From Nectonema munidae (Eukaryota; Nematomorpha; Nectonematoida; Nectonematidae), in the NCBI GenBank assembly GCA_030549495.1, contig JAUIRK010000069.1, positions 1,044,001-1,108,000 on the forward strand: a stretch of 64,000 nucleotides of DNA. Reading direction: 5' to 3'. The notes under the pieces were generated by a model. That model had not been told where the DNA came from and ran no database searches. It worked only from the letters and a program-made list of their open reading frames with translations. Positions 1 through 11,259 of this stretch are shown here, in pieces. How positions within the stretch are numbered: position 1 is the stretch's first letter; each line of letters starts with the position of its first letter. The translations under genes and the position numbers were made by a program.

Positions 1-164
1 TTACGATTTATAACGTTATGCTCCCTTGAACAGCCTAATTTTGTTCAGTGCAAATCAATTTTAATCAAGAGAGGTGGGACTTTTCTTTCAAAGGTTATTT
101 ATTTTTTTGTTCTTAATTATAAATTGCATAAGTTACTTTATATGAAAAAATATATATATTCTTC

Positions 165-300
165 GGCATATAGCCTAGTAGTAGGGGCGTAGAGTATTGG
201 TCCAGATGTCTGGGTTCGATTCCCGATCGTGACTATCATTACCATCTGTCCAGCTATGAAAGGTTATTCTTCCCTATGTATGCGATACCGATAACTAAAA
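165..300 (+). repeat. tRNA-derived SINE, degenerate
   Basis: A B-box-like GGTTCGATTCC lies at about 214-224, with an A-box-like TAGCCTAGTAG upstream at about 170. The piece is followed by a body ending in an A-rich tract. No cloverleaf with a paired acceptor stem can be drawn, so this is a SINE and not a tRNA gene. Part of its body (CCATCTGTCCA) recurs at about 398, suggesting a tail duplication. Confidence 0.4.
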
Positions 301-885
301 AAAGTGTCAAAATATAAATGTACTTAAAATTTGCAATAAAATAGAAAAAAAACGTAAGCCGCAAATAATTCATGCTTAAATGAAATAGGTGTTGATTCCA
401 TCTGTCCAACTTAATTAGATAAAGATAACTAAAAATAAAAAAATATATGTTTTAATTGAAACTGAGTTAATCTAAACGTGGACATCATGTAAAAGCAGGC
501 GCTTCATATAATGTCATTGTATAGAATTTCTTTTTTACACATAATAGATTTGTTTTTTAATTTGAGATACACATTATAAATATATATTTTCAAAAAGTAA
601 CTTTCAATTTTTATTTGTTAAACTAAATTATCGTGTAACAAGAGAAAATCAGCTTTCATATTGTCGAAAAAAGAAATATTGATTTTTTATTTTATATATA
701 ACACCATAAAAAGTTAAATGGTACACTTTCAAATTTAGCTTCAATGAAGTATATTTCAATTTCTGTATATAAGACAGGTAAACAGTAATCAAAACATTGA
801 TTAAATTTATTGAAACAAATTTATCCCCCTCATGAAAATATTCTGTGTCAACTTTTGTGAAATTCAATCTTACAAACTCCTTTTT

Positions 886-2343
886 CTTCTTCTTTGACTA
901 CACCGTGTCCACAAGTTGGGGGTCGGTGGCTGAGATCCGCCGTCTCCATTTTTTCTTGTCCAGCGCATCCTCTTCTGTCAGTCCAAGCTGCTTCAGTTGC
1001 TCCATCAGTCCGTCCTTCCATCTTTTACGCTGCCTCCCTCTACTTCTTTTTCCACTCACCTTCTCCATAGCTTGGCGCACGACATCGTCTTGTTTCTTTC
1101 TTAAAACATGCCCAAACCACCGCAGCTTACACAGCTCTGCTACAGCTATCACACTTACTTCATCTCCCGTCTTTCTTCTCACTTCCTCGTTTCTTTTTTT
1201 TCTCTCAGCGTGACCCCCATCATTTTTCTAAGCATCTTCATCTCCGTTGCTATTAATTTTCTCTGCTCCTTTTTCTTTAAACTTTAACATTCACACCCAT
1301 AAGTTAGAACTGGTCTGACAATTGATGTGTAAATCCTTGCTTTTAGTTTCATTGGCATTCTTCTATCGCAAATGATCGCGTTTACTTCTTTCCATTTCAA
1401 CCAACTAGCATTTACTCTTGTTTGGACGTCTTTTTTACAACTTCCATTTTCCATAATCTGGGTTACTAAATATTTGAAAAATTTCACCTGCTTCAACTTT
1501 TATTTTTGTTACATGCCATGATCTCTGTCTTTTTCTCATTCATTTTCATCCCAAATTTTTCCAAACTCTTTTGCCATTTTATTATTCTCTTCTCGAGCTC
1601 TACTTCGTTATCCGCCAGTATCGCTAGATCATCAGCAAACAAAAGTTCCCAGAGATCTTCCTTTCTTAGATGATTTGATAGCTCATCAACAACTAAAGAA
1701 AACAATAATGGACGCAGTGCTGAATTTTGAAGTAAACCAATTTTAACCTCAACTTCACTTGAGATTCCTTCAGGAGTTCTAATAGCGGTTCTTGAACATT
1801 TGTACATTTCCTGCACCAATCTCACAAGTTTTTCGGCAATTCCCTTTTACGCATGCACCAATACACCACTTCTCTGGGAATAGTATCATAGGCTTTCTCT
1901 AGATCAACAAAACCACAAAAAACAGCTGAATTTCCTTCAATTTTCTTCTCTATAATTTGTTTTATGATAAAAATGGCATCTATTGCACTCTTTCCCGGCA
2001 TAAATCCAAACTGTTTTGGGTCTATCTATCACTGAACGAATTCGCTTGTCTAAAATCCTTTCCATTATTTTCAGTCCATGTTTCAGCAATTTTATTCAAA
2101 GGTAGTTACCACATTCTAAAACATCTCCTTTCTTCTTCCAGATTGGTACAAGTACGCTTTTCCTACAGTCTTCTGGTATTTTTTCTTCAGTCTAAATTCC
2201 TTTTAATAGGTCTACTATTATCTTAGCTGGTCCTTCAACTTTCAAAGCTTCTACAAACTCCTCCTTTTCATTTCCCATGTTCAAAAGTTGTTCAAAGTAT
2301 TCCGAGCACCTATTCTTAATTGTCTCTGCATCAAAGATCATAT
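886..2343 (-). mobile_element. 5'-truncated non-LTR (LINE) retrotransposon, dead
   Basis: Reverse-strand frames give reverse transcriptase pieces broken by stops and frameshifts. A region around 1493-1825 carries the catalytic motif as LFADDLAILAD followed by a KFGMKMNEKKTE stretch. A piece at 1284-1496 continues the thumb. The C-terminal piece at 898-1182 has the RWFGHVLRK signature common in LINE proteins. The 3' end is a GAAGAAGAAAAAGG-type tail near 886-898. The element is flanked by identical 16-bp direct repeats TTACAAACTCCTTTTT at 870-885 and 2344-2359, so the insertion boundaries are exact and the copy began inside the RT domain. The clade is uncertain (RTE-like or a related group). 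It lies upstream of the EIF2B1 exons, probably in an intron of that gene. Confidence 0.85.
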
Positions 2344-2404
2344 TTACAAACTCCTTTTTAAAGATAAGTTAATTACAAATATTAGTCAACATGATTTTTT
2401 TAGT

Positions 2405-2542
2405 TTAACCCATTTAAGACCAAGCAAAGCAGACGATATCTAAAAAAAAGCAGACGATTTATATTCAAAGTCATTGAAAAAAGCAGACGAAGATGAAATT
2501 ACTTATGTTCCAAAATAGGAACATTGGTCGTAAATGGGTTAA
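2405..2542. mobile_element. piggyBac-type MITE (copy 1, intact)
   Basis: It is bounded by TTAA on both sides. The inverted termini are CCCATTTAAGACCA and TGGTCGTAAATGGG. The interior holds three spaced copies of GCAGACGA and, next to the right terminus, a small palindrome TGTTCC...GGAACA. A near-identical copy lies at 63244-63381. The TTAA target and CCC(A/T)TT terminus are typical of piggyBac-superfamily non-autonomous elements. It is too short to encode anything. Confidence 0.8.
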
Positions 2543-2976
2543 TGTAAACCTTTCTGATTTTGTCAAAAAAAGTTATATATGATAATAATATAATCAGCGA
2601 AGACATTTGCTATTTCAAAAGCCCAATTCAGATATGCTAGATAGACTTTATCAGCCATTACACACCTGGAGTCTACTTTTTTGTGGGTATGCACCAGAGA
2701 TCTATCTCGTGTTTATCAAAAACTATTTCATTTAACCTCCACTATCCATTTATTATAAATATATTCTCGCGTAGTGTGGATGGTCGTTATTTTGTTCTGG
2801 TGTTGAGTGTTGCTCGCGTATGCATAATCTGTAAGCTGTGTATGAATTTCAAGTCTTTTCCCCCAAAAAAACGTGTTGTGACTTTTTCGTATTTGTAACG
2901 ATTTTCTGCCATCTATTCATCAACACAGATTCACCTTCAAAAAATCACCTTCGACCTCCCATCGGCTCTGAAAGGC

Positions 2977-3030
2977 TTAACCCTTTGAGGACCAGTGTGG
3001 CCCCCGTGTACCCAGGAATAAACAATGAAG
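2977..3030. mobile_element. piggyBac-type MITE end fragment
   Basis: TTAACCCTTTGAGGACCAG matches the left end of the intact copy at 62517-62640, followed by a similar GTGT-containing stretch. No right terminus is found before the EIF2B1 exon at 3061. The fragment therefore occupies the last part of the intron, about 30 bp from the 3' splice site. Confidence 0.6.
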
Positions 3031-3060
3031 TCAATTTTTTTAAGATTGTGAAGTGCCCAG

Positions 3061-3840
3061 ACAAGATCCGTCCCCTTCTTCACCCCTTTATTCGTGAGAG
3101 TAAAGTCATTCTCTCGCACTCCTTCTCACAGAGTGTTTTTGAAGCGTTGGCTCTGAGTCGCAACTTGGGCGCAGATTTTCGCCTCTTCGTAACGCAGTCC
3201 AGTCCCGATGACTCTGGAGTGCTAATGACGAAGAAGTTGAGCGAGGCAGGCATATCCTCAACCCTGATCATTGATGCCGCTGTTGCGTATGTCATGGAGC
3301 AGGTGGATGTTGTTGTTCTTGGCTGTCAAGGTGTTGTTGGCAATGGCGGAATCATTAACAAGATCGGTAGTATCAATGCACTTTCTCCTTAATTGAAATT
3401 CGCGTTTTTCCGCACTTAATAACCCCACTCACAACTTTTAGAAATATTTTTTCAATGTCATTTCTTCTCGAAATCAAATCACGCCGAAAATTAGACTAAT
3501 TTTTACGAAATACCAGTCTTCGTTTTTCAAATTGTTACAGTAAGATTTTCGTTTTTTAGGAACCTACACCATCTGCTTAGCTGCAAGTGCTCACAATAAA
3601 CCGGTGTACGTTTTGGCTGAGAGCTTTAAATTCACAAGAATGCTGCCACTCAATCAACAAGACATTCCCAAAAATTTTAAATACCCTCCAACTATTCTGA
3701 ATGATGATGAAGAAAAAATTGCGAAGCAACATCCCTTGATCGATTACACGCCCCCATCCTTCATCACTCTGTTGTTCACTGATTTGGGTGTTTTACCTCC
3801 TTCTGCAGTCAGTGATGAATTGCTCAAACTCTATCTCTGA
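3061..3840 (+). CDS. EIF2B1: Translation initiation factor eIF2B subunit alpha, C-terminal part (two exons)
   Basis: eIF2B is the cytosolic guanine-nucleotide exchange factor for eIF2. The alpha subunit is regulatory and senses phosphorylated eIF2. The exons are 3061-3366 and 3560-3840. The first follows the acceptor TGCCCAG and ends in a phase-1 donor (ATCG|GTAGTA). The second follows TTTTTTAG and restores the frame, closing the codon as Gly in KIGTYTIC. Recognisable family segments are [35 protein letters not shown], and the highly conserved tail [20 protein letters not shown] ending in LLKLYL and TGA. The visible part corresponds to roughly the last 190-200 of about 300 residues. The N-terminal helical region is not visible between 1 and 3060, so it must lie upstream of the window or in short unrecognised exons. 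Both residue conservation and open splicing suggest a functional gene. Confidence 0.93.
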
Positions 3841-3972
3841 AGTCTGGGTCTGAGAACAGTGTTGTTCATTACCCAAATTTCATGAAATTAAGATAACTCC
3901 ACTTTTTTCTATATTTTGTTTTGTTTCATTTTTGGATTGGAATTGTTAAGATAATTTTTAAAATATGAGCGT

Positions 3973-3978
3973 AATAAA
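3973..3978 (+). terminator. Polyadenylation signal of EIF2B1
   Basis: AATAAA lies about 130 bp after the EIF2B1 stop codon, within a short T-rich 3' region. It is the first canonical hexamer downstream on this strand. Confidence 0.6.
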
Positions 3979-6439
3979 GATTTGTATTAATCAAATTTTG
4001 GTAAAAAGGTTTGTATTTTTTATTATTTTTTTTATAACATTTTTTATACTTTACAATTGATGTTTGTTACATATGATTAAATGAAGTATTCCAGCAATTT
4101 TTTTTAAATTAGCTTTTTCTAATGGATTAGCAAGACTATAAAAATTGGTAACAAGACATTAGAGTTTCGCACTGAAGATTTCCTGGATTTTAAAGGAAAT
4201 GGTGTCGAAATCGGTATATAATAAAATTTAGTAGTCCAATTGGGATTTTTTGACTATTTTAAATAATTAAAAAAAAGTTTGTTTTTTGTGAGCATATGGA
4301 GTATAATATTTTAAGATTGTTATTTTGATTTGTAGATTGACATAGATACCCTTCTTTGGTCGTAGCGGGAAGAAAGATTCAAATGTTCTAAATTTACAAG
4401 TATTTGGAGTTGGGTTTTTTTTAGGTATTCGGGACACAGTCGGATTTTTGTAAGTACGAGTCAAATGTTTTCTCTCTGGCTCCGCCACCCTGCAAGACAA
4501 GTGCCCGATTGACCGCTGCTGCATTAGCACGACTGCCTTATGAATGAATATCTTCCTAATTTGGAAAAGTATTTATATTGTAATACTGGTAAACGTTCAA
4601 TTGTCGCATAAACACCTTTTGCTGACTTCTAAACGAGATCCATGAAAGCTGATGTTTCCACTTGGGCATTTAGTCATGTTTTTTAAAATGAGGTTTTTTG
4701 CTCTGTTTTTTCCCAACTGGTTATTTTGCTTTTTTTTATTCGGGTAAATTTTACCTTAGTTTTTTTAGACATAATTATTTTAATTGGTTTTTGCCCTACT
4801 CATATTTTCTTCAATATTTGTGGCCTGTTCCATTGCTATCTCTGCTCTCATTCTTTGGCCCTAGTGTTTTTTGTCGTAACCATTTTTTCCTGTTTTCTTA
4901 ACCTAGTCATTTTGGCTTTTTCCCATTCTTTTTACTGTGTTTTCTTCTCCATGAATCTTTCCTCTGCTCATGAAGGCGTTGATACTTCACTATGACATTT
5001 TTCCCTTGATTTTTTTTGGTATACTCTATTTTGCATTAGATTTTTTTACTTTTCGCTTTAAACACCTTCCCTAATTTAGACTTTTTTAAAGGTTTTTGAA
5101 ATATAGAGAAGAGTATGCAGAGAATTAACAATTTTCAGCAATAAAAAAATCATCGTATCTTTTTTTTTTGAAATTAACTCCTTATTTTATCATTATTTTC
5201 AGATGACGACTAAACTTCCATTCACGCAGACAAGGATTTCCATCAAAAATAGGACATAATTTTTTATCATCCTAATCATTGACATAGATAATAATCATTA
5301 ATGAAGTGAATCTGTCATTAACCCTAACAATACTTAACAAAAAAGTTTGACCAAAGAACAAGTAATTGGCCAAAAACTGTTGTTAAACCTTAATATGCTA
5401 ATTTCTAAAAATTTGTGGCTAATATAGTTACTATTTTTGTAATCTCCATATTTGACAAAAAAAATTAAAATATCCATCCAATAACAAACTTGAAAAGTGC
5501 ATAAATAATAAAAAAATTTCCCGATCTTTGATTTTGTGAAAAATTTTACTTCCCATAGCTAAATTACTTAAACTTGGAAAGAACAAGTGAAGGGAGAAAG
5601 GAACAAGGGTCGCTAACTGTTACAAAGGATGATGGCTTGAAGAATTGAATCTTAGGGAAGTTGATTCTCAAGATAGATGCAAATGGAGACAACAAAGCAT
5701 GACCACTAACTCCCATCTTGGGGATAAGGTGTATCAAAGAAAGATAGATGGCGTTAAAAAATAAGTAAATATGCCTGACATGACATAACATTTTGTGTGC
5801 TTTTTGTCATTGAAATGCACCATGAAGGATAAACCCTTTTGGCAGTCATTCAAAGACAAAAGAACAAGAAAAGACAAGTTTTTTTCAAGGTATTAGCAAG
5901 CAGTGATTAATTAATTTTTAATAAAAATCTGAAATACTTTCTCTCCAATCTCCTTATCATTCCTGCATCTTCGAATTTTTATAATTTTACTTTTAGAGCA
6001 GTTATCTGTGCTGCTGCCTTCTTTCCATTGCCTTACATTTTTCGATGGATAGCAATTATATATGCATCTAAACATCCTACTATACAATTGCCAGAATTCC
6101 CTGAAGATATCTCAAAATGGCACGACATTTCCATGATTATTCTAAAAACATGACATTTTATTCAACTTCCCCTATTGTTTTCATGTATACCTTGACTTAG
6201 TTAGATAAACTATGCCTTGGAGTATTGTTTCAAATCACTCACAAGATCTGTTGATTCTTGCATGTTGATCTTAATACACATCATTTTTTCTTTGAGCAAT
6301 GCAAAAATCAAACTTTCATACTGATATATTGTTGAGGGATAGGCTTTGCGTGATTGCACAAAATTAATATATGTACATTGGTAAGTTAGCGCGCAATTTT
6401 ACTACAATATGTATGCATGCATATTAAAAATATATTAAC

Positions 6440-6474
<35 letters not shown>

Positions 6475-6640
6475 TCGAATACATTAATTACACTTTCAGT
6501 GGTGTAAATACAAAAATAATGATTAAACCAATTTTGATTGGAAACACTGGAAATTGCTTTCATCCAAATAAATTATTTATGAATTGGGTAGGTTAGTAGG
6601 TACCACGAAAAATTAATATTTAATAACAGAGACTAGAAAT
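3979..6640. other. Intergenic region without a supported gene
   Basis: No reading frame here resembles a known protein. 4690-5060 is strikingly T-rich on the + strand (purine-rich on the other), which produces a hydrophobic but non-descript 89-codon frame. A TA dinucleotide run lies at about 6441-6473. Confidence 0.5.
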
Positions 6641-6654
6641 TCAAATGCAACGTA

Positions 6655-6662
6655 TATATAAG
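6655..6662 (+). promoter_or_regulatory. Possible TATA box of first receptor gene
   Basis: TATATAAG lies 38 bp before the receptor start codon. If used, it would give a very short 5' leader. The region is TA-rich, so chance is possible. Confidence 0.3.
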
Positions 6663-6700
6663 AATATATCACATTTGGCCTTTTCTTTCCTTCTACAAGA

Positions 6701-7741
6701 ATGTTTGAGCTCACGAAAAGCACTTACCGAGAAAAGTTGCGTCAAATTTACCCGATTTGTGAAAGAAATGCACTGTTTATGCACTCGAAGTATGAAATCA
6801 TCATTTACAGGTACATTGCGCCCGTTTTCCTTTTTTTCGGACTGCTCAAGGCGCTTTTCTTGCTCCACCTCTCAAAGAGGATCAAGGCGCGCGCTTTCTA
6901 CGTGTACAAGATTTTGCAATTCCTCGACTTCCTCATCATCATCTTGTACATGTGCTTCATTGGCAGCAAGTTCTATGCGCTAGGCATTACTTACAAGTAC
7001 TTCAACTTCCACAACTACTTTTTGTCTCCGGTGTTGAATTCGAGCATCGCTCTAGCGACCCTGATCCTTCTCTACATCACGGTGAAGCAGTACGTGGCGA
7101 TCAAGCATCCGATGCACTTTCAAAAGCTGGAGAGGATCGACAACTTCTTCTGCCTCAAACTTCTCCTATTTTTCGCCTTCATCCTCGTTCTCCACTTTCC
7201 CATGGAATTTAAGTACACGCGCTTGGCCAACTGCTTCAACAACGCAACTCTTCGCGTCTTGTACGAATTCCGCTTTAAAGGCGCGTATCCGGGCCGCGTC
7301 AAAGCATACACCATCTTCATCCAGCTCCTCTTCAACTTGTTCCCTTTTGTCGCGTTTTGTATCTTCGTCGTTCTCTTGATTCGCCAAGTGAATGCGATGG
7401 AGAAGAAAAAGTTTGTCTCGCATACCACTTGCATCGATCCCAGGCCGCAAACGTCATTTGAAGCTTCCTCCATCATGCGGACGGAGTCAAACTTGACCAA
7501 ATTAAAGAATATCAAAACACTGCAGATCCTATTCCTCTTGCAAAGCATCATATGTAGGCCGTTGATGGCGATTTCAATCATCTTGATTCCTTTTAACCGG
7601 GGAAATGTGCTTCTCGTTGCCGTGGCCAATTTGCTAGAATTGAGTTTCTACTGCATCAACCTACACATATTCTTGATTTACAAGCCACTGCGATGGGAAA
7701 TGCTTAAATTCATTTCGAAGATAAAGGATGTTGGACATTGA
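6701..7741 (+). CDS. Rhodopsin-like (class A) seven-TM receptor, paralog 1
   Basis: This is a 346-residue intronless frame. Hydrophobic segments lie at about 33-58, 67-92, 105-132, 151-168, 203-228, 273-297 and 303-328, the layout of a G-protein-coupled receptor. The end of TM3 reads KQYVAIKHP, a variant of the (D/E)RYxAIxxP motif. TM2 has FLDFL with the usual Asp. TM6 has ICRPL in place of CWxP, and TM7 has NLHIFLIYKPLR in place of NPxxY. The second outer loop has a Cys and an N-glycosylation site (CFNNAT), but the usual Cys at the start of TM3 is absent. ICL3 is basic and about 45 residues long. The start chosen is the first Met, and the same start (M-x-E-L-x-K-S) is kept in the paralog at 10198. 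Codon third positions are richer in G and C than in the neighbouring paralog. Ligand unknown; the family could be a lineage-specific orphan or divergent peptide-receptor group. Confidence 0.85.
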   Translation: MFELTKSTYREKLRQIYPICERNALFMHSKYEIIIYRYIAPVFLFFGLLKALFLLHLSKRIKARAFYVYKILQFLDFLIIILYMCFIGSKFYALGITYKYFNFHNYFLSPVLNSSIALATLILLYITVKQYVAIKHPMHFQKLERIDNFFCLKLLLFFAFILVLHFPMEFKYTRLANCFNNATLRVLYEFRFKGAYPGRVKAYTIFIQLLFNLFPFVAFCIFVVLLIRQVNAMEKKKFVSHTTCIDPRPQTSFEASSIMRTESNLTKLKNIKTLQILFLLQSIICRPLMAISIILIPFNRGNVLLVAVANLLELSFYCINLHIFLIYKPLRWEMLKFISKIKDVGH

Positions 7742-8761
7742 TTAAAGATTAAAAATATCACAACTTTGTTGTAAAAAATTTTCATATACATGTATCACGG
7801 ATATCCAGTAAGTTAATTACTAATTTACAACTTCGGATCTTTTTTTGAACAAAATTTATGCTGAAAGTTTTTCAAAAATGTGTATATAGGCAAATATTGA
7901 GTATTTATCCAAATTTTAAAATAATAAATTTCAATTTTTAAGTTTATTGATCACAAAACATTTGAGACTATCGATGAAAGTTCGGATTGAAGAAAGAAGA
8001 TAAGTTTCAAGCAATACTGAGGAGGTGGGCAAGTGAAAAAGAGATGAGTTCATGAGGATGAATGCATTCAAAAAATTATTTTTCAGAATGAATGATTGAT
8101 TCATTATAAACTTACCATAAATATAGAAATGATAAATTATTAAATATAGTTGGAGGATATAACAAATTCAAAATTGCTTCTTTTGCATGACTGTAGATAC
8201 ATGCCAGTATTGTTAACCTATAGAGAGCAAATTTTTAATAAAGTTCGCTCTCTCTATCCAAGTTGGGTTCGATCCCCAAGGATACTTAGTAGGATACTCA
8301 CTCTATTAAAATCACAAATAGCTGGGATGAGTCATCTTCAAGCATATAATTTAGCCTCATGGCTGGAAGTGCTTTGATTTTCACACAACCAAGTAACCCA
8401 CTTATTTCCACAAATCTTTATTTTTTGCCTCCACACATCCTAAAGCCATGAGTAGAGCTTGTCTACAAAAACTCAAAGTCGATATTTTAGCCCCAATGTC
8501 TGTATGTCATCATAACTTTTCCAACTAGTTTATTAAGATAAAATTTAGGAGCTTTATTAAAAATTTTAATTGAAGTAATGATAAAATTAGTAGATAAATT
8601 TTAATCAGACGCAAAAATTGCTTTTTCTTATTCAATTCTTTATTTTAAAAATAGATATAGCATCCATTTTATCCAATTAGGACACTTTTTTCATAATAAA
8701 GATTATTTGTTTATAACCTTTATTTAAAGAACCTATAAATTTAAAAAGTTTTTAACCTTCA
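7742..8761. other. Spacer between receptor genes, no gene seen
   Basis: AT-rich sequence. An ATTAAA at 7741-7746 and an AATAAA near 7921 could serve as poly(A) signals for receptor 1. A B-box-like GGTTCGATCCCC near 8265 suggests a remnant of a tRNA-derived SINE. Nothing else is supported. Confidence 0.4.
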
Positions 8762-8905
8762 CCCAAAAATTCTTTATACCTTAGTTGCATTGTTAAAATA
8801 TCTTGATGAAAACGCTTACCCTATTCATCAGATACCGCTCTAGGATTTTCTCTGAAAACATCTAAATGAGAGTACAGATTTTAACGACATAGACATTCCA
8901 TTTTA
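8762..8905 (-). pseudogene. Decayed fragment of a widespread repeat-borne protein
   Basis: The reverse strand reads a block with SHLDVFRENPRAVSDE, a stop, then GKRFHQDI and a RYKEFLG stretch. This resembles a protein segment found in many invertebrate genomes, usually as dispersed copies (HLDFFPENLG...DEHGERFHQDI type). At least two in-frame stops break it and no flanking coding sequence remains. The family function is unknown to me. The recognition is from memory of the motif only. Confidence 0.5.
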
Positions 8906-10197
8906 GCATAAGAATTTTAAAAACATTTGACACCATTTTTTCGGAAAATTTTTGGACAAAGCTATTTAAATGATTGCTAGGATTTAGATTAAGCTTCATA
9001 TATTTTCAAAACAATTCAAAATTTAATGTCTTGTCAATGAAAACATATTTTTATTGAAAATAAAGTTTAATATTTTAAACGTATATTATTATAGAGAAGT
9101 TTGAATAAAAAACTGATCAAATTTTTAACCAGAATCTTTAGCAGAATAAAACATCAGTTCTTAGTGCATAAATCCTCACATATATTTTATCTATTTCGAA
9201 AAAATCTACGAATAAATTTTGTTAGTATAACCACAATAAGATTCCCGGTGAAAAATGATTATTGACTGACCACAACACAAAATGCCTATTGACCGTTTAG
9301 GATATGATGTTTCTTAAATTCATTGTTTTTCCACTTTTCAATCTTCCTCGCATGAAGGAAGTTAATGCATGCAGATGAATTGAAACTAAAAAGAGTAAGA
9401 TTTGTGTTTGCCCTTTCTATCCTTCAAGTATTTCTAAGAGATGTTAATTATTTCACTGTAAAACTACTTTATATAAAATCTAATGTCCAGTCTTTCGATA
9501 CTTTAACAAGTATCACTTTTACACCCGAGAGAAAATACTCCGTCAAGGTAAGCTTTATCATTTATATTCGTTTTGATAAATCATTTAAAGATTTCTAAAA
9601 TATTGTTAAAAAAATCTTACATTCATGGCGGCACAATTTTTTTGGCGTTGTACATCGGTTCTCACACATTTTAAAGATTTTTTTGAAGATTAACAGAGGA
9701 TATACCATTCCATTATAATGATTGGTGGAAGAGCTATTTAAACAATCATGTATATATGTATAAAATGTTCTGCTTTGATTTTCACTTCCGAACCCGTGGT
9801 TTTTACACACGTGCTCAAGCTTTCTATCTAAACAGATACGAACAAGCTTCCTATCATTTGAGAAAGGAGATCACCGTGAACTTGGCTAAGAAGCTTCTCA
9901 CATCGTTTCGGAGAAAGTAGGCTTTTTGGCATATTTGCTTATGAAGAAAGGCGAATTGCTCTTGTTTTTGAGAATTACTGTTCTCTACATTTACTACACA
10001 TAACCACGACCTAATTTCTTCATTTGAACTATTGGCTTGTTATATATATATAGATGTATAGGATGGGTCGATTGGTAATTAGCGTGAAATGGTTAAGTGT
10101 TTCAGGATCGTATGATAAATTATTCATTGTAGTAGCAAGCGTGAAAATCGAGTGCACCAAAATGGGTTGAGTTTTTGTTGACAGCCACAACATAAAA
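8906..10197. other. Upstream region of receptor 2, no gene seen
   Basis: AT-rich with only short open frames. A TA-rich TATATATATATAG run at about 10040-10052 lies about 150 bp before the receptor 2 start and could act as a TATA element, but nothing else supports this. Confidence 0.35.
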
Positions 10198-11259
10198 ATG
10201 AAAGAACTTTCAAAGAGTATATACCGCGCAAAGCTTCAAAGCATTTTGCCAATTTGCCAAAATAGTCCAGAATTTTTGAAATCAAAGTACGAGATCATCA
10301 TCTACAACTTCTTGGCTCCGATCTTTTTAACTTTTGGCTTTTCCAAATCCGTATTCCTCGCTTACATATCTCGCAAGATCAGAATACGCGCTTTTTATGT
10401 GTACAAAATTTTGCAATTTCTTGACTTAACCATCATTTGCTTGTACATACTCTATACCGCAAGCTACTTCTATGTTCTGGGCTTTTCCTACAACTTTTTC
10501 TTATTTCATTCATACTTGATGTCGCCATTGTTGAATTCTTCAGTTGCGCTAGCGACTCTCGTCTTGTTATACATCACTTTGAAACAGTATGTGGCGGTGC
10601 GCCACCCAATGCAATATGCGAAACTGGAAAAAATCGACAAAAATTTTCGATTCAAATTACTCCTGATCTACATCGCCATTCTAATGTTCATGTATCCGAA
10701 TGAGTTTAGGTACAAAATTTTGCCAAATTGCTTCAACAACAACACTCTCAACATCTACTACATCAAGAAGCTGAAGAGGCAGTTCGGAAAAGGCATCAAA
10801 TTCTATACGATTTTCATCCAAGTCACCTTCAATCTCGTGCCGATATTCACTTTTTGTCTGTTGGTTGTGCTTTTGATACACCAGCTCAGTGTGATGGAGA
10901 AAAACAAGGCTGCCTGCACTGTGGCGAGTGCATACTCAAGTTGTAGTGGCAATCTTCAATCAAGGTTAAGCAGAAAAAAGGTTTCAAAGCTGAACAAGTT
11001 GAAGAATATTAAGAGGCTGCAAATCTTGTTTCTGGTGCAAAACATTATATGCAGACCGTTGATGGCATTTTCTCTGATCACAATTCCTTTCAAACAAGGG
11101 AATACGATAGTGATTGCTGTAGCTAATTTACTAGAAATCAGTTCCTACTGCATGAATCTTCACATATATCTCATTTATAAGCCAATTAGAATGGAAATCG
11201 TAAACTTCTTCTCCAAGGTAAAGCAAAAATTTTTATATTTTAGAAATTACATCCTATGA
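10198..11259 (+). CDS. Rhodopsin-like (class A) seven-TM receptor, paralog 2
   Basis: This is a 353-residue intronless frame and a clear paralog of the receptor at 6701; about half of the residues in the first 60 positions are identical by eye. It shares SKYEIIIY before TM1, RAFYVYKILQFLD entering TM2, LNSS(I/V)ALATL in TM3, KQYVAVRHPMQY after TM3, a PNCFNNNT outer loop with a Cys and a glycosylation site, KLKNIKRLQILFL entering TM6, IICRPLMA in TM6 and NLHIYLIYKP(I/L)R in TM7. As in paralog 1, the TM3-start Cys and NPxxY are missing, so these are family features and not damage. The reading frame is intact. The tandem, same-strand arrangement without introns suggests duplication of an already intronless gene. 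Confidence 0.85.
   Translation: MKELSKSIYRAKLQSILPICQNSPEFLKSKYEIIIYNFLAPIFLTFGFSKSVFLAYISRKIRIRAFYVYKILQFLDLTIICLYILYTASYFYVLGFSYNFFLFHSYLMSPLLNSSVALATLVLLYITLKQYVAVRHPMQYAKLEKIDKNFRFKLLLIYIAILMFMYPNEFRYKILPNCFNNNTLNIYYIKKLKRQFGKGIKFYTIFIQVTFNLVPIFTFCLLVVLLIHQLSVMEKNKAACTVASAYSSCSGNLQSRLSRKKVSKLNKLKNIKRLQILFLVQNIICRPLMAFSLITIPFKQGNTIVIAVANLLEISSYCMNLHIYLIYKPIRMEIVNFFSKVKQKFLYFRNYIL

Noticed and set aside
4267-4530. Reverse-strand frame with basic composition
   Set aside because: No similarity and no regulatory context; part of it looks like low-copy repeat sequence.
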